Assembly (NCBI GenBank): GCA_017436305.1
Contig: JAFSDJ010000068.1
Span: 1 to 54,214 of the forward strand
Length of the DNA stretch: 54,214 bases
Direction of reading: 5' to 3'
Origin: Lachnospiraceae bacterium
GTDB lineage: Bacteria > Bacillota > Clostridia > Lachnospirales > Lachnospiraceae
Positions 47,291 through 54,214 of this stretch are shown here, piece by piece. The first letter of the stretch is position 1; each line of letters begins with the position of its first letter. The position numbers and the translations under genes are program-made. The notes under the pieces were generated by a model, which ran no database searches, was not told the origin of the DNA, and saw only the letters and a program-made list of their open reading frames with translations.

Positions 47291-49609
47291 ATGTTCCATT
47301 TTAGAAAAAAACGGGACAGGAACCGATTCCTTGGGCGCGTAATTACCATAGGATTTATTGCACTGATTATTTGTGCCGGTATATGTACGTTCCATATTCT
47401 TGATGTGAAGACAAATTTTGAAGAGGAAACCAAGCAGAATATTGAAAATCACCTGTCGGTTTCGGTTGAAAATATGTCTGATCATATGAATCAGTCAATG
47501 AATACGTTGAATCAGGCAGTTTCCGTTATGATAAAAAGCGGAAGCAGACCGGATGAAGAATTGATTTTCTTTGTACTTTCCGAGTATCAGAATATTGATG
47601 ATTTTTCAACTGTAGTATTTATTGATCAAAATGGAACTACGTATCATTCGGATGGCAGCAAAACACCCAAGGGTGAAGAGCCTGTAGAAATTTTAGATGT
47701 TTCAGAAAAAAGAATAATGGTATTTACTGACTACGATTTAGGTGACGGTATGGGAACCGCTATGTATGTAATACCGGTTGTTTTCGATGGTGAAAAGCTG
47801 GGAGAAATAGTGGGCCTTCAATCTATGGCAGATATGCTTAAAGGCTATGCCTTTGAGTATATGAATGAAATTGGAGATACTTTTTTAATAAATGCCAATG
47901 GAGACATATTAGTAAGTCAGGGCAAGGAATTTCAATCCCAGGAGATTCCACGCAGGAATGTATTTGAATTACTAAATTCTATAGAAGAAGACGGTATCCA
48001 TTCGGCAACCAATGAATCAATACTGGATTCTATTGTTAAGGATTTAAGGCAGACAGGTGCCAGCAAAAATAAATTACTTACCAGACAGGGAAATTTATAT
48101 GTAGCATGTGAACAAATTCAAGGAGTAGAAAACTTTTACTTAATTCACTGCTATAGGGAAAGTGTATTTAATGACAGAGTATATCCGGTGCTTTATAGAA
48201 GTGTGGGAGCAGTGGCAATTATAGTATTTATGATGCTTTGCCTGATTGTGTATGTATACTGGTGTCTTAAGAGAAATATTGATACCATTGAAAAGCTGGC
48301 ATATGGGGATCCTATTACAAAAGGAAAAAATCTCAATTATTTTACAGAAAAAGCACCAAGGATTATAAGCGAAAACAAAGGAACACCTTTTGCCATAATT
48401 CGTTTTGACATATTGAATTTCAGATATATTAATGAAGCATATGGACATTTTAAGGCAGATGATTTATTAACTATCGTTGCAATGGAAGGTCAGAAGGAAT
48501 TTAAAGGCAAAGAATTGTGTGTCAGAATGAATTCAGACCAGTTTGTTGTGTTAATAGAAAATCGAGATAACTATAATACGAAGTTGCAGGAGTTTATTGA
48601 TAACATTAACATTCGTGCTATTGAAATGGGAATTATTTTTCCAATCAAACTAAAATGCGGTATATATCAGGTCAGACAGGACGATAGAGACATTGACATG
48701 ATGATTGACCGTGCAAATGTGGCAAGAAGGTCTTTAGATGGCAGTGAAAAAGAACTGATTGCATTATATAGTGATAAAATCATTAATGAAATGCGAAAAG
48801 TGGATAAAATTGAATCTGATATGGAAAAGGCTCTCATGGATGGAGAGTTTAAAGTTTTTCTCCAGCCTAAATGGAATATTGAAAAGGATGAACTTTACGG
48901 TGCGGAGGCACTTGTACGTTGGATTAAACCTGATGGTTCCATGGTATATCCCGATCAGTTTATTCCGGTATTTGAGCAAAATGGATTTATTGAAAAACTG
49001 GATTTTTTCATGCTGACATCTGTTTGCAAAATGCTCCATAACTTACAAAAAGCAGGCATGCCTGTATTTCCGGTTTCCGTAAACCAGTCCAGAAGACTTT
49101 GGGATAATCCGGAGTATGTAAAACATGTGGAGTCAATCTTAAAACGATATGAAGTGCCAAACAATATGGTAGAGTTAGAAGTAACAGAAACAGTATTCTT
49201 TGGGGAACAGGAAAAGATGATTTCCATTATTCGGGAATTAAAACAGAAAGATGTTATGCTTTCCATGGATGATTTTGGTTCCGGTTATTCTTCCTTAAAT
49301 CTGTTAAAAGATGTTCCATTTGATGTATTAAAGATTGACAGGGAGTTTTTTAGCGAGTCGGTAACTTCTGAATCCAGCACATGGATTTTACAGAAAATTA
49401 TCGAGATGGCAGAAGGACTAAATATTAAAGTTCTATGTGAAGGTGTTGAAACAAAAGAACAGATTGAACTCCTTAGAAAATTAGGATGTAAATATGTTCA
49501 GGGATACTATTTTTCAAAACCACTTTCCATGGCTGAATTTTTAGAGAAATATTTTGGTGATCACATTGAATTATCAGATGATGATGGAGAAGATATTACA
49601 ACAGAATAG
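47291..49609 (+). CDS. Membrane GGDEF-EAL protein, likely c-di-GMP phosphodiesterase
   Basis: The 772-residue signalling protein has a first span (~16-36), an outside dCache-like sensor region (~40-295), a second span (~302-324), a GGDEF-like domain (~345-500) and an EAL domain (~510-755). The GGDEF signature is replaced by RMNSDQF, so diguanylate cyclase activity is not expected. The EAL domain keeps AEALVRW, VELEVTETVF, DDFGSGYSSL, LKIDREF, EGVET and the terminal QGYYFSKP, so it should hydrolyse c-di-GMP. AAAGGAGAAA precedes the ATG. It follows carB by 25 bases and overlaps queH at its end. Confidence 0.88.
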   Translation: MFHFRKKRDRNRFLGRVITIGFIALIICAGICTFHILDVKTNFEEETKQNIENHLSVSVENMSDHMNQSMNTLNQAVSVMIKSGSRPDEELIFFVLSEYQNIDDFSTVVFIDQNGTTYHSDGSKTPKGEEPVEILDVSEKRIMVFTDYDLGDGMGTAMYVIPVVFDGEKLGEIVGLQSMADMLKGYAFEYMNEIGDTFLINANGDILVSQGKEFQSQEIPRRNVFELLNSIEEDGIHSATNESILDSIVKDLRQTGASKNKLLTRQGNLYVACEQIQGVENFYLIHCYRESVFNDRVYPVLYRSVGAVAIIVFMMLCLIVYVYWCLKRNIDTIEKLAYGDPITKGKNLNYFTEKAPRIISENKGTPFAIIRFDILNFRYINEAYGHFKADDLLTIVAMEGQKEFKGKELCVRMNSDQFVVLIENRDNYNTKLQEFIDNINIRAIEMGIIFPIKLKCGIYQVRQDDRDIDMMIDRANVARRSLDGSEKELIALYSDKIINEMRKVDKIESDMEKALMDGEFKVFLQPKWNIEKDELYGAEALVRWIKPDGSMVYPDQFIPVFEQNGFIEKLDFFMLTSVCKMLHNLQKAGMPVFPVSVNQSRRLWDNPEYVKHVESILKRYEVPNNMVELEVTETVFFGEQEKMISIIRELKQKDVMLSMDDFGSGYSSLNLLKDVPFDVLKIDREFFSESVTSESSTWILQKIIEMAEGLNIKVLCEGVETKEQIELLRKLGCKYVQGYYFSKPLSMAEFLEKYFGDHIELSDDDGEDITTE

Positions 49610-50222
49610 TGAACGTGGAAAAAAATTATTTTTACATAGCTGCTGCGCACCTTGCAGTAGCTATGTTCTTACTTATTTGAGGAAATTTTTTGCCATTACA
49701 GTTTTTTATTACAATCCTAATATTACAGAGGATTTGGAATATAGAAAACGGGTAGAGGAGCAGAAAAATTTTATTGTAAGGATAAATGAAGAAGCGCGTC
49801 AGGATGGAAGTCTTTTGAAAGGAAATGTATTTGAAATTTCTTTTATTGAAGGTGATTATGTGCCGGAAGCTTTTTTTCAAATAGCAAAGGGACATGAGTC
49901 TGATAAGGAAGGTGGCGCAAGGTGTTATTTGTGTTATGAAATGCGTTTGAGAGAAGCAGCCGTTTTAGGAAGAAAAGAAGGCTTCGATTATTTTACTACT
50001 ACCTTATCCATAAGCCCAATGAAAAATGCAAAGTGGCTCAATGAAATTGGGGAAAGACTTGGCAATGAGCATGGCATTCAGTATCTTCCTTCAGATTTTA
50101 AGAAGAAGGATGGATATAAACAATCTATCTTATTGTCCAAGGAGTATGGTTTGTACCGACAGGATTATTGTGGCTGTGTTTTTTCAAAGATGGAGAGAGA
50201 GGTTCAAAGGAAGGAAAAATAG
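49554..50222 (+). CDS. queH: Epoxyqueuosine reductase QueH
   Basis: QueH performs the last reduction in queuosine tRNA modification. The protein has the Cys pair HSCCAPCSSYV near the start and the second metal site GGARCYLCYEMRLREAA and DYCGCVF, typical of the family. The TTG at 49554 starts MVITLNYQMMMEKILQQ, similar to family starts with NYQ; ATG codons at 49578-49584 are alternatives. Either way the start lies inside the upstream EAL gene (56 to 26 bases of overlap) and no clear Shine-Dalgarno is seen, so coupling to that gene is likely. Confidence 0.86.
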   Translation: MVITLNYQMMMEKILQQNSERGKKLFLHSCCAPCSSYVLTYLRKFFAITVFYYNPNITEDLEYRKRVEEQKNFIVRINEEARQDGSLLKGNVFEISFIEGDYVPEAFFQIAKGHESDKEGGARCYLCYEMRLREAAVLGRKEGFDYFTTTLSISPMKNAKWLNEIGERLGNEHGIQYLPSDFKKKDGYKQSILLSKEYGLYRQDYCGCVFSKMEREVQRKEK

Positions 50223-50256
50223 TTACCGGTCATGGAGTCACAACGACGAAAATCAT

Positions 50257-50283
50257 GATAGCAAGGAGTAAATAATTGCTATC
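50257..50283 (+). other. Hairpin with AAGGAG in its loop, upstream of argS
   Basis: An 8-bp perfect stem, GATAGCAA (50257-50264) and TTGCTATC (50276-50283), encloses GGAGTAAATAA, giving AAGGAG across the stem-loop boundary. It is not followed by a T-run and no start codon is suitably placed after it. It may be a processing or regulatory structure of the argS leader. Confidence 0.35.
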
Positions 50284-50338
50284 TATAGGAATCTGGAAAT
50301 AAAAGAGTATATCAAAATAGAAAGGAAGAGTTAGGTTC

Positions 50339-52105
50339 ATGAAAAAGATTTTGGATTTGATTTCAGAGGAAATGAAAAAGGCATTTGAAGAAGCTGGCTA
50401 TGACAGAGAGCTTGGAAAGGTTACCTTATCAAACCGTCCAGACCTTTGTGAATATCAGTGTAACGGTGCTATGGCAGGAGCAAAGGCATACAAAAAAGCT
50501 CCTATTATGATTGCAAATGAAGTGGCAGAAAAGTTAGCAGACAGCAACGTATTTTCAGAAGTAACCGCTGTTATGCCGGGATTTTTAAATTTAAAGGTAA
50601 AAGAGGAGTTTGTAACTGCTTACCTTAAGGAAATGGCAGAAACCGATAAGTTCGGTTTGGAAAAGCCTGAAAAAGTGAAGAAAATCGTAATTGATTACGG
50701 CGGACCAAATGTGGCAAAACCTCTTCATGTTGGACACCTTCGTTCTGCTATTATTGGAGAAAGTATTAAACGGATTGCACGATATGCCGGTCATGAAGTT
50801 ATCGGGGACATTCACTTAGGTGACTGGGGACTTCAGATGGGGCTTATTATTACAGAATTAAAGGAAAGACAGCCGGATTTAGTATACTTTGATGAAAGTT
50901 ATACTGGTGAATATCCAACGGAGCCTCCTTTTACTATTTCAGAATTAGAGGAGATTTATCCTACAGCCAGTGGAAAGTCCAAAGAAGACAAAGAATACAA
51001 AGACCGTGCCATGGAGAATACTTTTAAACTGCAAAATGGTGTAAGAGGTCACAGGGCTCTTTGGGATCATATTATTAACGTATCTGTTACGGATTTAAAG
51101 AAAAACTATGCCAACTTAAAGGTGGATTTTGACCTTTGGAAGGGTGAATCCGATGTACATGATATTATTCCCGGCATGGTAGAATATATGAAAAAAGAGG
51201 GCTTTGCCCATGAATCAGAAGGTGCGTTAGTAGTTGATGTAAAAGAAGAAACTGATACAAAAGAAATTCCACCTTGCATGATTTTAAAATCCGATGGAGC
51301 TTCTTTATACAATACAACAGACTTAGCGACCATTATGGAACGTATGGAAAAAATTACTCCGGATCAGCTTATTTACGTGGTAGATAAAAGACAGGAACTA
51401 TATTTTGAACAGGTATTCCGTTGCGCAAGAAAAACAAAGCTTGTAAAAGAAGATACAGATTTACAGTTCTTAGGTTTTGGTACTATGAACGGAAAAGATG
51501 GAAAACCATTTAAAACAAGAGATGGCGGCGTTATGCGTCTGGAAAATCTCATTTCTGACATTAATGAGCAGATGTTTAAAAAGATTACAGACAATCATGA
51601 GGTAGAGGAAGAGGAAGCAAGAAAAACAGCTAAAATGGTTGCTCTTTCTGCTGTAAAATACGGTGATTTATCCAATCAGGCAAGCAAGGATTACATTTTT
51701 GATATAGACAGATTTACATCCTTTGAAGGAGATACCGGTCCATATATTCTCTATACTATGGTTCGTATTAAGTCTATTTTAAAGAAATATACAGAACAGG
51801 GTGGAGATTTAGAAAAAGTAGAGCTGAAAGACAGTTTGAGTGCATCCCAAAAGGATTTGATGCTTGCTATTACTAAATTTGGAAGTATGATGGAAGCAGC
51901 TTATGAAGAATTGGCACCACATAAAGTATGTGCATATATTTATGATTTGGCAAATGCATTTAACCGTTTCTATCATGAAACCAAAATTCTCGGTCAGGAA
52001 GACGAAGAAGTAAAAGCCGGATTTATTGCTTTATTAAAATTAACACTGGCTGTTTTGGAAACTTGTATCCAGGTACTTGGCTTTGAGGCTCCGGAAAGAA
52101 TGTAA
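50339..52105 (+). CDS. argS: Arginyl-tRNA synthetase
   Basis: ArgRS is a class I synthetase. The 588-residue enzyme has an N-terminal Arg-N (additional) domain, the HIGH-equivalent PLHVGHLRSAIIGESIKRI (~residue 125), substrate-binding HLGDWGLQMGLII, a DGKPFKTRDGGVMRLENLI segment in place of a canonical KMSKS loop, as usual in many ArgRS, and the C-terminal anticodon-binding helical domain (SALKYGDL-type, ending QVLGFEAPERM). Length is normal. AAGGAAG precedes the ATG. Confidence 0.96.
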   Translation: MKKILDLISEEMKKAFEEAGYDRELGKVTLSNRPDLCEYQCNGAMAGAKAYKKAPIMIANEVAEKLADSNVFSEVTAVMPGFLNLKVKEEFVTAYLKEMAETDKFGLEKPEKVKKIVIDYGGPNVAKPLHVGHLRSAIIGESIKRIARYAGHEVIGDIHLGDWGLQMGLIITELKERQPDLVYFDESYTGEYPTEPPFTISELEEIYPTASGKSKEDKEYKDRAMENTFKLQNGVRGHRALWDHIINVSVTDLKKNYANLKVDFDLWKGESDVHDIIPGMVEYMKKEGFAHESEGALVVDVKEETDTKEIPPCMILKSDGASLYNTTDLATIMERMEKITPDQLIYVVDKRQELYFEQVFRCARKTKLVKEDTDLQFLGFGTMNGKDGKPFKTRDGGVMRLENLISDINEQMFKKITDNHEVEEEEARKTAKMVALSAVKYGDLSNQASKDYIFDIDRFTSFEGDTGPYILYTMVRIKSILKKYTEQGGDLEKVELKDSLSASQKDLMLAITKFGSMMEAAYEELAPHKVCAYIYDLANAFNRFYHETKILGQEDEEVKAGFIALLKLTLAVLETCIQVLGFEAPERM

Positions 52106-52210
52106 TTCAAAGTAACATAAGCCGCTAAGGCATTTTTATAAGAAAAATTAGAGAAAACGTGGTTTCAGTTGCTGAATGTTTCCAATAATCAGTGAAAGTG
52201 GGGAAAACAT

Positions 52211-52645
52211 ATGAAAATTTCAACAAAAGGAAGATATGCTTTAAGGCTGATGCTGGATTTAGCGTTAAATGATACTGGTGAACCGGTTAGAATTAAAGAT
52301 ATTTCTATTAGACAGGAAATATCCGACAAATATTTAGAGCAGATTGTATCCGTGTTAAATAAAGCTGGCTTTGTAAAAAGTATTCGAGGTCCGCAGGGTG
52401 GCTACAGACTCACGAAAAAACCGGAAGAATACACCGTTGGAGCGATTTTAAGACTGACAGAGGGCAGTCTTGCCCCGGTAAGCTGCTTAGAGGATGAAAA
52501 TAACCATTGTGAAAGACAAAAGCAGTGCGCTACACTAATTCTCTGGGAGAAGATAAATGAAGCGGTGTCCGGTGTAGTAGATAATGTAACTTTAGCTGAT
52601 TTAGTGGAATGGCAGCAAGGGCGGGCAGATTTTTATATAATTTAA
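52211..52645 (+). CDS. Rrf2-family transcriptional regulator (IscR-like)
   Basis: The 144-residue protein has a winged helix (STKGRYALRLMLDLAL, ISDKYLEQIVSVLNKAGF, IRGPQGGYRLTK) and three Cys with spacing C-x7-C-x5-C near residues 92-106 (CLEDENNHCERQKQC), consistent with Fe-S cluster sensing as in IscR. In Clostridia such a gene often precedes a cysteine desulfurase, but here the next gene is a terminator and a divergent membrane pair, so the target is unclear. GTGGGGA precedes the ATG. Confidence 0.9.
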   Translation: MKISTKGRYALRLMLDLALNDTGEPVRIKDISIRQEISDKYLEQIVSVLNKAGFVKSIRGPQGGYRLTKKPEEYTVGAILRLTEGSLAPVSCLEDENNHCERQKQCATLILWEKINEAVSGVVDNVTLADLVEWQQGRADFYII

Positions 52646-52667
52646 ATATTTTTGAAGAATGAGTTTG

Positions 52668-52702
52668 GGATGTAGATTTTCGGATTGTGAAAGTCTGCAT
52701 CC
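52668..52702 (+). terminator. Hairpin after the Rrf2 gene
   Basis: A 14-base stem with only wobble imperfections, GGATGTAGATTTTC (52668-52681) and GAAAGTCTGCATCC (52689-52702), with a 7-base loop, lies 22 bases after the stop. The T-run is replaced by TGTGTTGTATTTT, so termination may be partial. Confidence 0.65.
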
Positions 52703-52737
52703 TGTGTTGTATTTTGGACAAGGTTGAATTGTAATCC

Positions 52738-53202
52738 TTACAAAATTTTATTTATTAATAAGTAAATTCTTATTATAATATCTATTCCCAACAGAATACT
52801 ATAATAAATGATTGGCAGCGATACTTTCTCATTAGGCATATCAATCTGTTTATTTAATACATTATCCAACAATACTTCGCCTTTGATTTTAGCGATTTCT
52901 TTCTTATTGTTTAAGTCTTCAACTTCCAATCTATAAATATCTAATTCATACTTTTTATTATTTTTGATACAAGAGGAATCTTTAATATAAATTCCAATCA
53001 AAACAATAATTGAGATAATCCATACCAGATTTGTTACTACAACCTGGGCTTTATCTATATTTCCTATATTCTTTGTACCAAGACAATAGCAGATAGAAAA
53101 AAACAGACAAACTAAAGCTAATACCTTCAATTGTTTTGATAAATTTTTATTTCTTTCTATTTTTGCATATAGCCCCATTATTCTTAAAGTAAATTCATTC
53201 AT
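52738..53202 (-). CDS. Small three-span membrane protein
   Basis: The 154-residue protein has spans at about residues 23-43 (LKVLALVCLFFSICYCLG), 52-72 (VVVTNLVWIISIIVLIGIYI) and a C-terminal span near 128-150. The central part is Lys/Glu-rich and coiled-coil-like. I do not recognise the family. AAGGAGGA lies upstream of its ATG, 22 bases after the CPBP gene, so the two are probably co-transcribed. Confidence 0.6.
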   Translation of the reverse strand: MNEFTLRIMGLYAKIERNKNLSKQLKVLALVCLFFSICYCLGTKNIGNIDKAQVVVTNLVWIISIIVLIGIYIKDSSCIKNNKKYELDIYRLEVEDLNNKKEIAKIKGEVLLDNVLNKQIDMPNEKVSLPIIYYSILLGIDIIIRIYLLINKIL

Positions 53203-53223
53203 ATTTTCACAGTCCTCCTTAAT

Positions 53224-54159
53224 TCATAAATCCCGCTTTATATAATTTATTAAATCGGATTTTTGTTTTTTTAACAATAACATGAAACTTACAGTAGCTG
53301 TTATACCTGTTATACCTATAACGGGCAAATTCACATAGAACATGTCAATGTTAGAAAGGTCACTTATGGTTTCCAAAGCAGTCTGGCTGGCGAAAATGCT
53401 GAGTAAAGTATTGGCGCTAAGATTATTATTTACCATATGGCAGAAGGAAGCCGGATAAATGGATTTGGTACGCTGTGTAAGCAAGGTTAAAAATGCATTC
53501 AACAGGATACAGAATACGCACATGAGCAGGATGCCAAGCCAGGGATAAAATTTATATTCTGTGCCGAAATTATGTCCGGAAACAGTTAGTGGAGCATGCC
53601 ACAGCCCCCAGATAACACCACCTGTGATGACAGCCAGAGACTTAGGCATCAGTTCCATTAGCTTGGGCATCATATAACCACGCCAGCCCCATTCTTCGCC
53701 GAAAGCAGGCATAAACAGAATGATGGAAACTGCCAGTTGAAGCAAAAAAGTACCGGTTTTTAACTGCCAGTCTCCAACGGGGAAGGCATCGTTAAAGGAT
53801 ATCTCTTTCATAAAGATACCCCAAACAAGAAACATGATTATGGCAGCTTCCAGAAGCTTCACAGCTACGGAGGCAAAATAGTAGCGTACGTTACCTTTGA
53901 AATTTAGTGACAGGTATGTATCTTTAAAGCCTTCTTTGGTAAACAGTCTGGTCAGTAAATGTGCTACAGCGGGTGCGAACATACCAAAAACACCTACCGC
54001 ATAAGCTACTACAAGCGTTTTACCGCTTGCGCTCTCTGAGAAAATAAATTCCCCACATACTTTGTTTAAAACGGGTGTCATTACATAAATGGGAAGGTAA
54101 GCCAATACGCAGAAAATTACCAGACGAATAATCAACATCTTTTTCTCTTTATTGTTCAT
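53224..54159 (-). CDS. CPBP-family intramembrane glutamic protease
   Basis: The 311-residue protein has about eight membrane spans and the CPBP/Abi (CaaX-type) motifs: FGEEWGWRGYMMPKL with EExxxR near residue 155, WGLWHAPL near 187 and FCHMVNN near 244. Such proteins cleave within the membrane or act as scaffolds; bacterial members often serve bacteriocin self-immunity. GGGGGT sits close upstream of its ATG. No bacteriocin genes are visible on this side of the window edge. Confidence 0.88.
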   Translation of the reverse strand: MNNKEKKMLIIRLVIFCVLAYLPIYVMTPVLNKVCGEFIFSESASGKTLVVAYAVGVFGMFAPAVAHLLTRLFTKEGFKDTYLSLNFKGNVRYYFASVAVKLLEAAIIMFLVWGIFMKEISFNDAFPVGDWQLKTGTFLLQLAVSIILFMPAFGEEWGWRGYMMPKLMELMPKSLAVITGGVIWGLWHAPLTVSGHNFGTEYKFYPWLGILLMCVFCILLNAFLTLLTQRTKSIYPASFCHMVNNNLSANTLLSIFASQTALETISDLSNIDMFYVNLPVIGITGITATVSFMLLLKKQKSDLINYIKRDL

Positions 54160-54214
54160 AGGTATCTACCCCCTTTCTGTAAAGTGCCAGAGATATCCGG
54201 TAGGAGAGATAATA

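Noticed and set aside
53224-54159. Abi-type phage defence gene
   Set aside because: The CPBP family was once named Abi, but there is no defence neighbour; the motifs fit a membrane protease.

Overview
This low-GC window is a chromosomal segment from a Firmicute, most likely of the class Clostridia, family Lachnospiraceae. That placement is an inference from gene content: a purE-purM-purN-purD block, a CIRCE-controlled htpG, a short DUF6142-like membrane protein after pyrE, the small 'endosialidase'-named protein before radA, a cytosolic alpha-amylase and an RND pump in an apparently monoderm cell. Genus cannot be fixed by eye.

Layout: (1) bases 1 to about 4140 are the worn end of an integrated phage: the 3' part of a tail tape-measure gene preceded by a highly structured RNA-like segment (probably the 3' end of a group I intron or of a TnpB-type element), a truncated distal-tail gene, several small phage genes, an excisionase and a tyrosine integrase that abuts pyrE. 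(2) 4155-11552 carries nucleotide genes: pyrE, two small membrane proteins, a large M29-like aminopeptidase, purE, purM, purN, purD and a zinc-ribbon regulator-like gene. (3) 11595-17979 holds a cadherin-like surface protein with its own promoter, clpC, a small conserved gene and radA, ending in a repeat-rich folded intergenic region. (4) 18012-29336 holds an SGNH-hydrolase-like membrane protein, tRNA-Trp, an RND efflux pair, a cytosolic alpha-amylase and sbcD/sbcC. (5) 29361-33913 is a protein-folding locus: a lipoprotein foldase and htpG, with a perfect CIRCE operator and a repeated leader element upstream of both genes, then a compact promoter-hairpin-terminator unit and tcdA. (6) 33910-36789 on the minus strand encodes a VanZ-like protein and a 758-residue protein with a Crp-like N-terminal fold. 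(7) 37025-38134 holds a DUF6508-like gene and a TetR regulator. (8) 38158-42666 (minus) is a MoxR / DUF58 / transglutaminase operon, divergent from (9) carA, carB, a GGDEF-EAL signalling protein, queH, argS and an Rrf2 regulator. (10) The right end has a minus-strand pair, a CPBP intramembrane protease and a small membrane protein.

Functional themes are purine and pyrimidine synthesis (pyrE, purEMND, carAB), protein quality control (ClpC, HtpG, PrsA-like foldase), DNA repair (RadA, SbcCD) and envelope functions. The most promising undescribed signal is the ~58-nt element found once in the leader of the foldase gene and once in the leader of htpG: it contains a conserved hairpin with a conserved loop and lies 36 nt before the start codon in both. 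Second-tier signals are the orphan transcription unit before tcdA, the structured repeats after radA, the element end that interrupts the tape-measure gene, and the large Crp-like protein of unknown role.
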